Source: JAAYXE01 sp964391195
Lineage (GTDB): Bacteria > Chloroflexota > Anaerolineae > Anaerolineales > UBA4823
DNA: 64,000 nucleotides
Reading direction: 5' to 3'
Assembly: GCA_964391195.1 (NCBI GenBank)
Contig: CAYMLG010000002.1
Location: 1 to 64,000 of the forward strand
Shown: one piece after another, positions 17,290 through 25,067 of the stretch
Layout of the letters: every line of letters starts with the position of its first letter
Position numbering within the stretch: position 1 is the stretch's first letter
Position numbers and translations under genes: made by a program
Notes under the pieces: generated by a model
Databases searched by the model: none
The model's input: only the letters and a program-made list of their open reading frames with translations
What the model was told of the DNA's origin: nothing

Positions 17290-18573
17290 TCATTTCCGAG
17301 CGATACCGGTCATCTCCACCCGGTCCCCGTCCCGGCTCATCTCCGCCGCTTTGGGTGCCCGGTGTGGCTGCAAGCCGGCGTTCCCGTTCAACGTATCCCA
17401 ATAGGCTGCGGCGATCGCCTCCGAGATCTTCTGGTGCGTGAAGTTCTCCCGCACCCGGTCCAGGCCGCGTTCGCCGAGTTCCCGGCGCAGAGCGCCGTCT
17501 TCTACGAGGCGCAGCAACCGGTGGTAGAGGAGATAGGAGTCGTTCGCCGGAACCAGCAAGCCGGCATCTCCCACCACCTCATCGATCGCACCGCTGCTGG
17601 CCGCCAGCACCGGCTTGCCACACGCCATCGCTTCGATCAAGACGATGCCGAACTGCTCGACCACATAGCGTTCGGAGATGCTGGGCAGGACGAAGATGTC
17701 CGCCAGGCGGTGCGCGTCCGGGATCTGGTGGTAAGGCAGCTTACCAACCAGCCTGACCGAGCTTTCGATCCCCAGCAGCTTCACCCGCTCCTGCAATCTC
17801 ACCCGCTCGTTGCCATCGCCGACCATGAGCAGCAGCGGATCGAGCCGGCGGACTCTCGGGTCCTGGAGCAGCAGATTGAAAGCGTCCACCAGCGGGTAGA
17901 CCCCCTTGGGCCAGGTCAGGCGTCCCACAAACAAAATCACCAGCCGGCCGGGCTCGATCCCCAACTTGTGGCGCAGCGCTTCCGAAGGCTCGCCGGGATG
18001 GAATCTGTCCAGGTCCACCCCATGCCCGATCACCCGCACCCGCTCGGGCTCGACCCCCTCCCCGATCAACGCCATCTTCGCCCGGTGCGAGCGGGCGATG
18101 AACAGATCGGTCTCCTGGCGGACCAGCCGGGCGCGGGCGGCGATGTTCCGGTGGCCCTGGTACCAGTAAGGGTCCAGCATACATTGCACGGAAATCATCT
18201 TATAGCCGTGCTTTCGCTTCTTCTCGGCCACCTGCCAGGAGAAGTAGAACGTCTCCTCTTGAGAATGGATCAGGTCGAACTGCGGGAGGAACCGGTCCAG
18301 GCCGAGCAGAATTTCCTCGTACCCCAGGAACTTAACAATGTTCGGGATTGCCCGGTGCCCGATGGCGCGTGGAATCCATCCGTTAAGGTAGTCCACACAG
18401 CCGAGCTCGGCTTTGGGGATGCGGATCGAATCGACGTCAAAGCGGTGCGACCGCGAATACGCCGCCGTCAGTTCGAACTCGTCCTGCAAGGGCTCCAGGT
18501 ACTGGGCTTCGAACGGGTTAAGGAAAGACCCCCTCAAATAGCAAATGGTCGGTTTTTCGGTGCTCACAGTCAT
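17290..18573 (-). CDS. Glycosyltransferase family 4 (GT-B)
   Basis: GT-B enzyme of about 427 aa. Linker VIGHGVDLDRFHPGEPS, donor-domain strand RLVILFVGRLTWPKGVYPLV, and the C-terminal FGIVLIEAMACGKPVLAASS with the E-x7-E catalytic helix are textbook GT4. The N-terminus CYLRGSFLNPFEAQYLEPL places it near colanic or capsular transferases. ATG 18573 overlaps the upstream epimerase stop as ATGA, so I prefer it to an in-frame start 27 bases earlier. Donor unknown. Confidence 0.9.
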   Translation of the reverse strand: MTVSTEKPTICYLRGSFLNPFEAQYLEPLQDEFELTAAYSRSHRFDVDSIRIPKAELGCVDYLNGWIPRAIGHRAIPNIVKFLGYEEILLGLDRFLPQFDLIHSQEETFYFSWQVAEKKRKHGYKMISVQCMLDPYWYQGHRNIAARARLVRQETDLFIARSHRAKMALIGEGVEPERVRVIGHGVDLDRFHPGEPSEALRHKLGIEPGRLVILFVGRLTWPKGVYPLVDAFNLLLQDPRVRRLDPLLLMVGDGNERVRLQERVKLLGIESSVRLVGKLPYHQIPDAHRLADIFVLPSISERYVVEQFGIVLIEAMACGKPVLAASSGAIDEVVGDAGLLVPANDSYLLYHRLLRLVEDGALRRELGERGLDRVRENFTHQKISEAIAAAYWDTLNGNAGLQPHRAPKAAEMSRDGDRVEMTGIARK

Positions 18574-19565
18574 GACAGGTAAGCCTTCTGCCGGTACCAC
18601 TCTACGGTGGAAGCCAGCCCATCGGACAGGTTGACTTTCGGTTCGTACCCCAATATCCGCCTGGCTTTGGCAATATTGAACGAGCGGTCCTTGATGAAGA
18701 AGTCCAGGCGGCGGGGATACAACGGGGGTTCGAGCCCCAACGGCCGGAAGAGCCCTTCACACAGCCGGGCGGCCAGCATCACCGGCCCCACGGGTATGCT
18801 GCGTCTGGGCACAGGCCGCTGCAAGATCCCGGCGATCATCTCTACCAGGCGGGCGATGGTAACCGGCTCCTTCCCACCCAAAATGAAGACCTCTCCCATA
18901 GCCGCCTCTTTCTTCGACGCCAGGATCATCCCATCGATCAGGTCGTCCACATAAGTCAGGTGATAAAGGGTGTCTCCGCTGCCGATCATCCAAAAAATCC
19001 CCTTTTGGATGCCGCGGAAGAGCTTCAGGAAGCGCGTATCGCCAGGGCCGTAAATCCCCGCCGGGCGGATCACCGTTCCCGGTAAGCCCCGGTTGCGGAT
19101 GTAATCCAGAGCAATCCGCTCCCCCTCCACTTTCGTCTGCTGGTAGATATCCCCTGGACCGTAGGGCGTGTTTTCATCCGCCGGGGGGTTCTTGATATTC
19201 CCGTGCACCCCAACCGTGCTCACATGCACGAAGCGTTTCACCCCCGCCTGCAGGGCGGCTTCCATCAGGCATTGGGTGCCCCGGGCGTGGACGTTGTAGA
19301 AGTACGAATCGGGCACGCCCTGGGTGCGATAAACCGCCGCCAGGTGAAAAATGGTGTGCACATCTTGCAGCATGGAAGGGAGGATTTCATCTTGCGCCAG
19401 ATCGCAGAAAACCGGCTCCACTTTGAGCTCCTGCAATTCTTGCAGGTTGCTCGTCGGGCGCACCATCGCCAGCACAGTCTCCCCCTGCGATACCAATCTG
19501 CGCACCAACCGGCCACCGGTAAATCCGCTCGCCCCCGTCACCAGTATTTTGTCGGCCATACTCAC
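18570..19565 (-). CDS. NAD-dependent sugar epimerase/dehydratase (extended SDR)
   Basis: Extended short-chain dehydrogenase of 331 aa acting on a nucleotide sugar or similar substrate. Dinucleotide motif TGASGFTGG (10-18), FHLAAVYRTQG, catalytic S116 in HVSTVGVHG, and Y141/K145 in YQQTK are all present. C-terminal LGLEPPLYPRRLDFF and GYEPKVNLSDGL are shared with the gene at 25064-26235, showing the two are paralogues. The combination resembles the hopanoid-associated/3-beta-HSD-like subgroup, so the substrate may be a sugar or a prenyl/sterol-like alcohol. It precedes GT4 with a 4-base overlap. Confidence 0.85.
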   Translation of the reverse strand: MSMADKILVTGASGFTGGRLVRRLVSQGETVLAMVRPTSNLQELQELKVEPVFCDLAQDEILPSMLQDVHTIFHLAAVYRTQGVPDSYFYNVHARGTQCLMEAALQAGVKRFVHVSTVGVHGNIKNPPADENTPYGPGDIYQQTKVEGERIALDYIRNRGLPGTVIRPAGIYGPGDTRFLKLFRGIQKGIFWMIGSGDTLYHLTYVDDLIDGMILASKKEAAMGEVFILGGKEPVTIARLVEMIAGILQRPVPRRSIPVGPVMLAARLCEGLFRPLGLEPPLYPRRLDFFIKDRSFNIAKARRILGYEPKVNLSDGLASTVEWYRQKAYLS

Positions 19566-19570
19566 CTTTG

Positions 19571-20392
19571 TTAAAGTTCAGTCCTTTCCATCTTCACAAT
19601 CACCGGCGAGCCATACCGCGCGGTGATCCCGGTCCGCCGGAAAAACCCCTCCAGCGCTATCGAAACCCGCGCCGCGTTAAGTTTGCGGTGGAATGCCATG
19701 GGAAGGAAGAACTGCGGGTAACGGTCCGACAGGTGGAATCCACAAGCTTCGAAAAGCTTTTCCAATTCAGGCAGCCGGAAACTTTGAAAAGGGCGGGTCG
19801 TTTTTTCCAGCCCCCTTTTGACTGAAAACAAATAAGGCGCCAATAAGTTTACGCTGTGGATTTCGGAATAATCAAAAATGATCATACCTCGGGCCACGCG
19901 AGCCATTTCGCGAATAAAGGCTTCCACGTGATTGAGGTGCGGCAACAGCCGGATACTGACCACCGCCTCGTAGGAGCGATCCTCCACCGGCATATCCAGG
20001 AGGTTCCCAACGTGAAACTCGCACTCCCCCCGGTTGATGTATTCCTCGATATTCGTCCTGCAGGCTTCGGAGGATGAGAGCACCGATACGGAGCAGCCGC
20101 TGCTGACCAATTCCCCGGTGAGCTGACCGTGTCCACCGCCGACATCCAGAACCGTCGTACCAGGGGCCGGGTTCAGCATGCGCAGCACAGCCTTCCCCTG
20201 CACCCGCAAGAACCATGCGCCCACCGCTCCGGAAAACCGGCTGGCATATCGGGCAGAAGAGGTTTCGATATCAGCCGTCTCGGGCCATTCGGGTGCGGGA
20301 GAACCTGAACTTACCGTCTCATCGTAGCCATACGGCTGCTGCGCTAAATCGCCAAAACCCTCTGAATGAGCCTCAACATTCCCAACACCCAT
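19571..20392 (-). CDS. Class I SAM-dependent methyltransferase
   Basis: A 273-aa Rossmann methyltransferase. SAM motif I is VLDVGGGHGQ (81-90), followed by an acidic/Ser-rich motif II region and VVSIRLLPHLNHVEAFIREM as motif IV/V. The target may be a sugar hydroxyl, a lipid carrier or a small acceptor. It is the first gene after the promoter-like region at 20.5 kb and lies 5 bp before the epimerase gene, suggesting a shared sugar-modifying step. Confidence 0.8.
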   Translation of the reverse strand: MGVGNVEAHSEGFGDLAQQPYGYDETVSSGSPAPEWPETADIETSSARYASRFSGAVGAWFLRVQGKAVLRMLNPAPGTTVLDVGGGHGQLTGELVSSGCSVSVLSSSEACRTNIEEYINRGECEFHVGNLLDMPVEDRSYEAVVSIRLLPHLNHVEAFIREMARVARGMIIFDYSEIHSVNLLAPYLFSVKRGLEKTTRPFQSFRLPELEKLFEACGFHLSDRYPQFFLPMAFHRKLNAARVSIALEGFFRRTGITARYGSPVIVKMERTEL

Positions 20393-20516
20393 TTCACCCT
20401 ACCCCCGTCGCCTACCGCTAAGTCGCTGCCTGATGGATTTAAAGACCCGGCATCCTGGCCCTCCATAAAATGGAACCGGACCCCGCCAGAAAGACTACTA
20501 TTTTTGTATTACATAT

Positions 20517-20546
20517 AATATAACGTAAGAATATGCCGCCTGTTAC
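20517..20546 (-). promoter_or_regulatory. Candidate sigma-70-type promoter for the 20.4-0 kb operon
   Basis: On the minus strand GTAACA (20546-20541) and TATATT (20522-20517) are separated by 18 bases, in an AT-rich island within the 150-bp gap 20393-20542. The -35-like hexamer overlaps the stop codon of the upstream fusion gene. It would yield a leader of roughly 120 bases before the methyltransferase. Confidence 0.45.
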
Positions 20547-22198
20547 AGGAACGGCTCCCGGCCTCCGGTGACCATGATGGTTTGCCCGGTGGTGAACGAA
20601 GCCAGGGAGGAGGCCAGGAACAGCACCGCCCGGGCGACGTCCACCGGGGATGCGTTCCTCCCCAACGGCGTATCGTTCTTCATGCCCTGGCGGAACATCT
20701 TGGCGATGCCCCGGGTGAGGTCTGTCTCCACCAAGCTGGGCGCTACCAGGTTAACCTGGATATTGTCCCTGGCAAACTCCACTGCCAGGCTGCGGGTCAG
20801 CCCGACCAGCCCGCTTTTCGCCACCACATAGCTCGTCTGTCCCAGGGGCGGGGCCTCCACAGCTACCGTGGACAGGTTGATGATCTTCCCTCCGCCCCGT
20901 TCGACCATGCCCGGAAGGACGGCCTGGCAGCAGTAGAAAGCTCCGGCGAGCACCACATCCAGGTCTCGCTGCATCTCCTCCCAGGTCAGTTCCAGGAATT
21001 TCGAGGGTGTGAAGCTGCGGACAGCGCTGTTCACCAGCACATCCACAGGCCCAAATTCCTGGCGAACCAGTTCCACCATGCGTTCCACCTGATCGCGTTC
21101 AGCCACATCGGCCTGGATGGCGATCGCCGTTCCGCCCGCGGTGAGGATCTCCTCCACCACCTGTTCCGCTTCCACCCGGCTGGAGCGGTAGTTGACCACC
21201 ACCCTGGCCCCGTGCAGCGCCAGCAGCTTGGCAATCGTCTCCCCGATCCCCCGGCTGGCGCCTGTGATCAGGGCCACCTTCTCCTCGAGGCCCAGATCCA
21301 TTGCTTCTCGCTTCAATTCAAGGATGCCCGGCATCCGCGCCGGAGGCTCGTTCACCCTGGCGTTGAGCCTGCCGTTCGCCATGACCTTGCCCTCCCGGCT
21401 GGTGATCGATACCTGCTCCACCAGCGTTTCGGTGGTCGCCGATTTAAAGCGCACTTCCCCCTCCAGATGATACGTCTCGCATAACTCGATGGATGCAGAG
21501 AAATCGATCTGGAAATCCATAAAGGTGGCATACCGGCCGGGTAGCCGCATCCCCACCAGCGTGGAGAGCAGGGCTGCTCCCAGCCAGTTTCCAGGCTCCC
21601 AGCCGCCCTCCCAACCTTCATCTTCAGCCAGGCCGGCGGCGAGCAGCGCCTCAAGCTGGCGTGCATGGTCGGGGAGCGCCTGGAAATGAAACCCGGCTTT
21701 CTCGCCCTTCTCGATCTCATCGATCAGCCGGGTGTCTTCCTCCAATCGATCCAGCACCAACCCCGCCTGGGCCGGTTCCCCGGCTTCGAACCGGTCCTCC
21801 GCGAAGTGGTAAGCCAGTTCCAGGGTCCCGGTGGTGTACTCCGCTCCGGTGAGGGCGTTCGCCAGGCGGAAACCGAGCTCGACCCCGTCCCCGAGAACGC
21901 CGGTCACCCTGGCTTCCAGGAAAACGCTGTCGCCGGGGAATACGGGCTTCAGGAAGCGGGCCGCCAGCCGCCGCAGCCAGGCGCTGCCATGCAGCGGGCG
22001 CGCCAGCCGCAGCGCGCAGAGATACATCACCGGCAGCATGCCGTGGACGACATTACGGCGGAACATCGACCGGCGTCCGAAGTCGGGGTCGGTGTGCAGG
22101 GAATTGCCATCCCCGCTGAGCCGGGCGAAACCGGCCACCATGTCCTCCGTGACGGAAAATGACCTCCGCTCTGTCGTTCCCAATTGGGGGATTTCCAT
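20543..22198 (-). CDS. Double-hotdog (MaoC-like) / SDR ketoreductase fusion
   Basis: A multidomain enzyme whose parts resemble steps of an acyl-thioester reduction cycle. Numbering from a TTG at 22228: an N-terminal MaoC-type hotdog with SGDGNSLHTD (38-47, D40/H45 hydratase pair), a second degenerate hotdog-like half (about 180-295), then a full SDR domain with TGASRGIG (322-329), NSA (400-402) and catalytic S453, Y467, K471, closing with GQTIMVTGG. The SDR part looks like a FabG 3-oxoacyl reductase. Next to an ACP and FkbH it may make a 3-hydroxyacyl-ACP. ATG 22198 is preferred; TTG 22228 overlaps the FkbH stop by 4 bases. No ketosynthase lies nearby. Confidence 0.8.
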   Translation of the reverse strand: MEIPQLGTTERRSFSVTEDMVAGFARLSGDGNSLHTDPDFGRRSMFRRNVVHGMLPVMYLCALRLARPLHGSAWLRRLAARFLKPVFPGDSVFLEARVTGVLGDGVELGFRLANALTGAEYTTGTLELAYHFAEDRFEAGEPAQAGLVLDRLEEDTRLIDEIEKGEKAGFHFQALPDHARQLEALLAAGLAEDEGWEGGWEPGNWLGAALLSTLVGMRLPGRYATFMDFQIDFSASIELCETYHLEGEVRFKSATTETLVEQVSITSREGKVMANGRLNARVNEPPARMPGILELKREAMDLGLEEKVALITGASRGIGETIAKLLALHGARVVVNYRSSRVEAEQVVEEILTAGGTAIAIQADVAERDQVERMVELVRQEFGPVDVLVNSAVRSFTPSKFLELTWEEMQRDLDVVLAGAFYCCQAVLPGMVERGGGKIINLSTVAVEAPPLGQTSYVVAKSGLVGLTRSLAVEFARDNIQVNLVAPSLVETDLTRGIAKMFRQGMKNDTPLGRNASPVDVARAVLFLASSLASFTTGQTIMVTGGREPFL

Positions 22199-22224
22199 CT
22201 CGCCTCTCTCGTCCGGGGATAAAC

Positions 22225-23913
22225 TCAACCGCCCTCTTGCTGCACGCTGACCTGTTCCGGGAATGGATAGGGATGGGCGGTGCTCCAGCGGAAGACCTGG
22301 TCCTCTTCACAGGAGAACCCCGATCGCTGCCAGAACTCCAGGCAAGGGCGATTTTTGAGGGTTGGCCGGTAAACTGCCAGGACTTCACTCGCGCCCCGTT
22401 CTCGGGCGAAATTCACCGCCAGGGAGACCATGGTCTCTTCGATTTTTCTCCCCATCACCCGGCAGCTCAACAGGTAGTCGGTGATGATCGCCCGCTCCCC
22501 GGCGAGCTCCACGCCGACGATCCCGGTCAGGCCGGAATCGCCGTACTTATCGGCTACCCGCACCGTCCACAGGCGATGGTTGTCTTGCTCCGCCCATTCC
22601 CGCAGTTCCTCGGCGGTCATGCGCCGGGTGGTCAGGTTCATCTGGTTCGTCTTATTGAATAGCTGCGCCGCCCGCGGCAGGTTCGTCTCATTGAGCGGCT
22701 CCACCCTGACCTGAATGTCCAGGCTTTTGAGCCATTCATCCAACGAGCCCACCTGCCTTTTCATCGCCGTGCGCTTGCGTTCGGTGACATACATCTTCGT
22801 GCGCTCGGCGTCTTCGGCGCTGATCACCGGTGTATCGAAGCAGTCCAGGCTGAGCAGCGCTTTTTTATACAGGGTCTTATCCTCGGGCCAGTCCGGCACC
22901 AGCACCTCGGGAAGCATCTCCCGCACCCGCGCCCGCTCGACCGGGTTGTCGTCGATGAACACCACCGACTGCAGGCCCAGGTTCAGTTCCTGCGCCAGAT
23001 CGACGATATTCTGGGCTTTGTCGCTCCAGTTGATCCGCCAGCCGGCGAAATCATCCTGGCGCAGGACCATCTCCGGATGCCGCTGGATAGCTTCCAGCGC
23101 TACCGCCTCATCGTTCTTGCTGGCGATGCCCAGGATGATCCCCCGGCGGGTGAGCGCTTTCAGTGATCGCTGGAAATCGACAAAAGCCTCCCCCACCGGG
23201 CTGTGCCCGCCCAGGGATAGGTTCTCCCAACCCTCATCACCGAGGATCCCGCCCCACAGCGTGTCGTCCAGGTCCAGCACGATCAGTTTTTTCGCCTGTC
23301 CAGAAAGGGTCCGGATGCCGGCTTTGATATCCCCCACGGCCTGTTTGAACACCTCATTGCTGAAGCCAATCTTGCCCATATACCAGAGCTTGGGGGGATA
23401 GGCCTGCCGTCCGGCCGCCTCGATCCAGGGCCGGGCATCGAGCAGGTACAGGTTCCCCGCCGGCTCCAATCGCTCCGCCAGGCGCAGGTTCATCCGCATC
23501 AGCAGGTTCGCCAGACCCAGCCCCTCCTTCATGTTGAGCAGCCCGTAACCGCGGTGGTAGCCGGGGAGCGTCCAGGTGGGGATGAAGGCATAGCTCACCC
23601 GCTCCTTGATCCCCAGCAGGAGGTCCGCGTACTGGTCGACTTCCTGGAGCGCTTGCTCCACGCCCACCCGTTCGTACTCCAGGGCGGCGGCAAAAGAGCG
23701 AACCACGCCTTCCGGCCGGGTCCAGACCACGGCGAAGTCCGGATCCCCGCCCCACATCGCCGGGTCTTCGCCCATCAACGCCTGGTAGACCTGGCCGTAG
23801 GGGGCGGACCGGGCCTCGACCATGGGCAGCTCCGGGTCGTTGCTCAGCAGCGCGGCCAGGTTATCGGCGTTGAAGTCTGAGATGACCAGGCCTTTATAGC
23901 TGTCTTTGGCCAT
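22225..23913 (-). CDS. FkbH-like protein (HAD phosphatase + GNAT-like domain)
   Basis: A 562-aa FkbH-family protein. Known members take 1,3-bisphosphoglycerate, dephosphorylate it and load glyceryl onto an acyl carrier protein. Here the HAD motif I is VLDLDDTLWGG (212-222), with motif II-like ASKND (264-268) and FIDDNP (319-324). The linker FNKTNQMNLTTRR (419-431) is characteristic, and a GNAT-like fold fills about 400-550. The start lies inside the ACP gene (20-base overlap) behind GGAGGAAAAG, so the two proteins are made together. The loaded acyl group is inferred, since related proteins in flagellin and capsule loci load other hydroxyacyl units. Confidence 0.9.
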   Translation of the reverse strand: MAKDSYKGLVISDFNADNLAALLSNDPELPMVEARSAPYGQVYQALMGEDPAMWGGDPDFAVVWTRPEGVVRSFAAALEYERVGVEQALQEVDQYADLLLGIKERVSYAFIPTWTLPGYHRGYGLLNMKEGLGLANLLMRMNLRLAERLEPAGNLYLLDARPWIEAAGRQAYPPKLWYMGKIGFSNEVFKQAVGDIKAGIRTLSGQAKKLIVLDLDDTLWGGILGDEGWENLSLGGHSPVGEAFVDFQRSLKALTRRGIILGIASKNDEAVALEAIQRHPEMVLRQDDFAGWRINWSDKAQNIVDLAQELNLGLQSVVFIDDNPVERARVREMLPEVLVPDWPEDKTLYKKALLSLDCFDTPVISAEDAERTKMYVTERKRTAMKRQVGSLDEWLKSLDIQVRVEPLNETNLPRAAQLFNKTNQMNLTTRRMTAEELREWAEQDNHRLWTVRVADKYGDSGLTGIVGVELAGERAIITDYLLSCRVMGRKIEETMVSLAVNFARERGASEVLAVYRPTLKNRPCLEFWQRSGFSCEEDQVFRWSTAHPYPFPEQVSVQQEGG

Positions 23914-24211
23914 TCAGCTTTTCCTCCAGCAGGCCGGCGATGTAATCGCCCAAAGTGCCCACGGTGCGGAAAGGGCTTTTCTCCTGTGACATGGCCTTAT
24001 CGTCCGCCAGGTTCAGGCTCACGCCGAAAGCCTCCTCCAGGTTCATCTCGGTCGCAACGATAAAATTGACCAGCCCGAGCGAGTCGAGCTTGCCCGATAT
24101 GCCGAGCAGAACCGTATCATTTGATTTTTCCAGCCGCTCCGCCTGCGGGCGAAGCTGGTTAATCTCGTCGATGGCGGCATAGATTACCTGGGTGATACGT
24201 TCTCGATCCAT
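23894..24211 (-). CDS. Stand-alone acyl carrier protein
   Basis: A 105-aa carrier protein with the phosphopantetheine site GKLDSLGLVNFI, where S44 is the predicted attachment serine. Acidic helix II and the C-terminal TVGTLGDYIAGLL match the ACP fold. It is about 25 residues longer than housekeeping AcpP and diverges from it, so it is likely dedicated to this locus. It overlaps the FkbH gene by 20 bases and lies 58 bp downstream of the hexapeptide acyltransferase. It probably carries the group that FkbH or the hotdog-SDR fusion makes and the acyltransferase donates. Confidence 0.9.
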   Translation of the reverse strand: MDRERITQVIYAAIDEINQLRPQAERLEKSNDTVLLGISGKLDSLGLVNFIVATEMNLEEAFGVSLNLADDKAMSQEKSPFRTVGTLGDYIAGLLEEKLNGQRQL

Positions 24212-24269
24212 TTCTTCCTCTCGGTCTCTTGAAGTTTCGGCATCACGATCGGATGGTTGCGCTGGTGGT

Positions 24270-25067
24270 CTACGCCTCCCCCCGCGGGAGCATCACCAGC
24301 TTTTGGTATGGCGTCACCACGCTGTAGGGAGGGATATCTTCGCGCACGACCGCCCCCGAACCGATCACACTGCCCCGGCCGATACGGACGCCGTCCAAAA
24401 CATTCACCCCCGCCCCAATCCACACGTCATCCTCGATCACCACCGGACCTTTCGAATACAACCCCTGGTCCATGATGAACTGGTCTCGCCTGTCGATATG
24501 ATAGCGCCCGCCGCCGATGTAGCACTGCCCGCCGATCATCACCCCTTCTCCGCAGAAAATCCCGGAGACCGAGCTGAGCTGGCATTGACTGCCAACCGAG
24601 CACCGGTTCCCCAGGCGGATTGGACCAGTCTTCGCCTGGATGATCGAAGCGCGAGCGATCAGCACCTCATCGCCGATCTGAATCCCCTCTTCACCGGCGC
24701 CGCGAGCGTCCAGCAAGCAGTCATCATCGATCCCCACCCGGTCGCCTATCCTGATCTTTCCCGGGTGGCGTAAGGCGATGTTGCGCCCCCAAACCACGCC
24801 CGACCCGGCCGATTTGAACAGAGCCGGGTAAAAGATCTTCCGCAGCAGCAGCCCCAACGCGCCGGGCATGGAAGCCAGAAGCGCCATCCGCCACTCGTAT
24901 CCCAGAAAGGCGAGCAAGCCGGGCTTACCGACGAAAAAGTGGCCGTATTTATCCAGCGCCGAGGTCCCGGTCTCATTGATGTCTTTTAAGACCGGCTCTT
25001 TGTGGATCACTTGTTCCTGCCTGGCGACATCCATCTCCACTTCTCCCTCTCCGGCTGCTGTTTTCAT
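24270..25067 (-). CDS. Left-handed beta-helix (hexapeptide) acyltransferase
   Basis: A 265-aa protein whose C-terminal half is hexapeptide repeats, for example IRIGDRVGIDDDCLLDARG and PVVIEDDVWIGAGVNVLDGVRIGRG, the trimeric beta-helix of WbbJ/maltose-acetyltransferase-like enzymes. The ending SVVTPYQKLVMLPRGEA replaces the usual VVAGVPA. The N-terminal 100 residues carry a hydrophobic segment (LLASMPGALGLLLRKIF). As the only acyltransferase in the ACP cassette, it is the natural candidate to transfer the ACP-bound group to the sugar or lipid; acetyl-CoA is the alternative donor. ATGA overlap with the epimerase stop. Confidence 0.85.
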   Translation of the reverse strand: MKTAAGEGEVEMDVARQEQVIHKEPVLKDINETGTSALDKYGHFFVGKPGLLAFLGYEWRMALLASMPGALGLLLRKIFYPALFKSAGSGVVWGRNIALRHPGKIRIGDRVGIDDDCLLDARGAGEEGIQIGDEVLIARASIIQAKTGPIRLGNRCSVGSQCQLSSVSGIFCGEGVMIGGQCYIGGGRYHIDRRDQFIMDQGLYSKGPVVIEDDVWIGAGVNVLDGVRIGRGSVIGSGAVVREDIPPYSVVTPYQKLVMLPRGEA

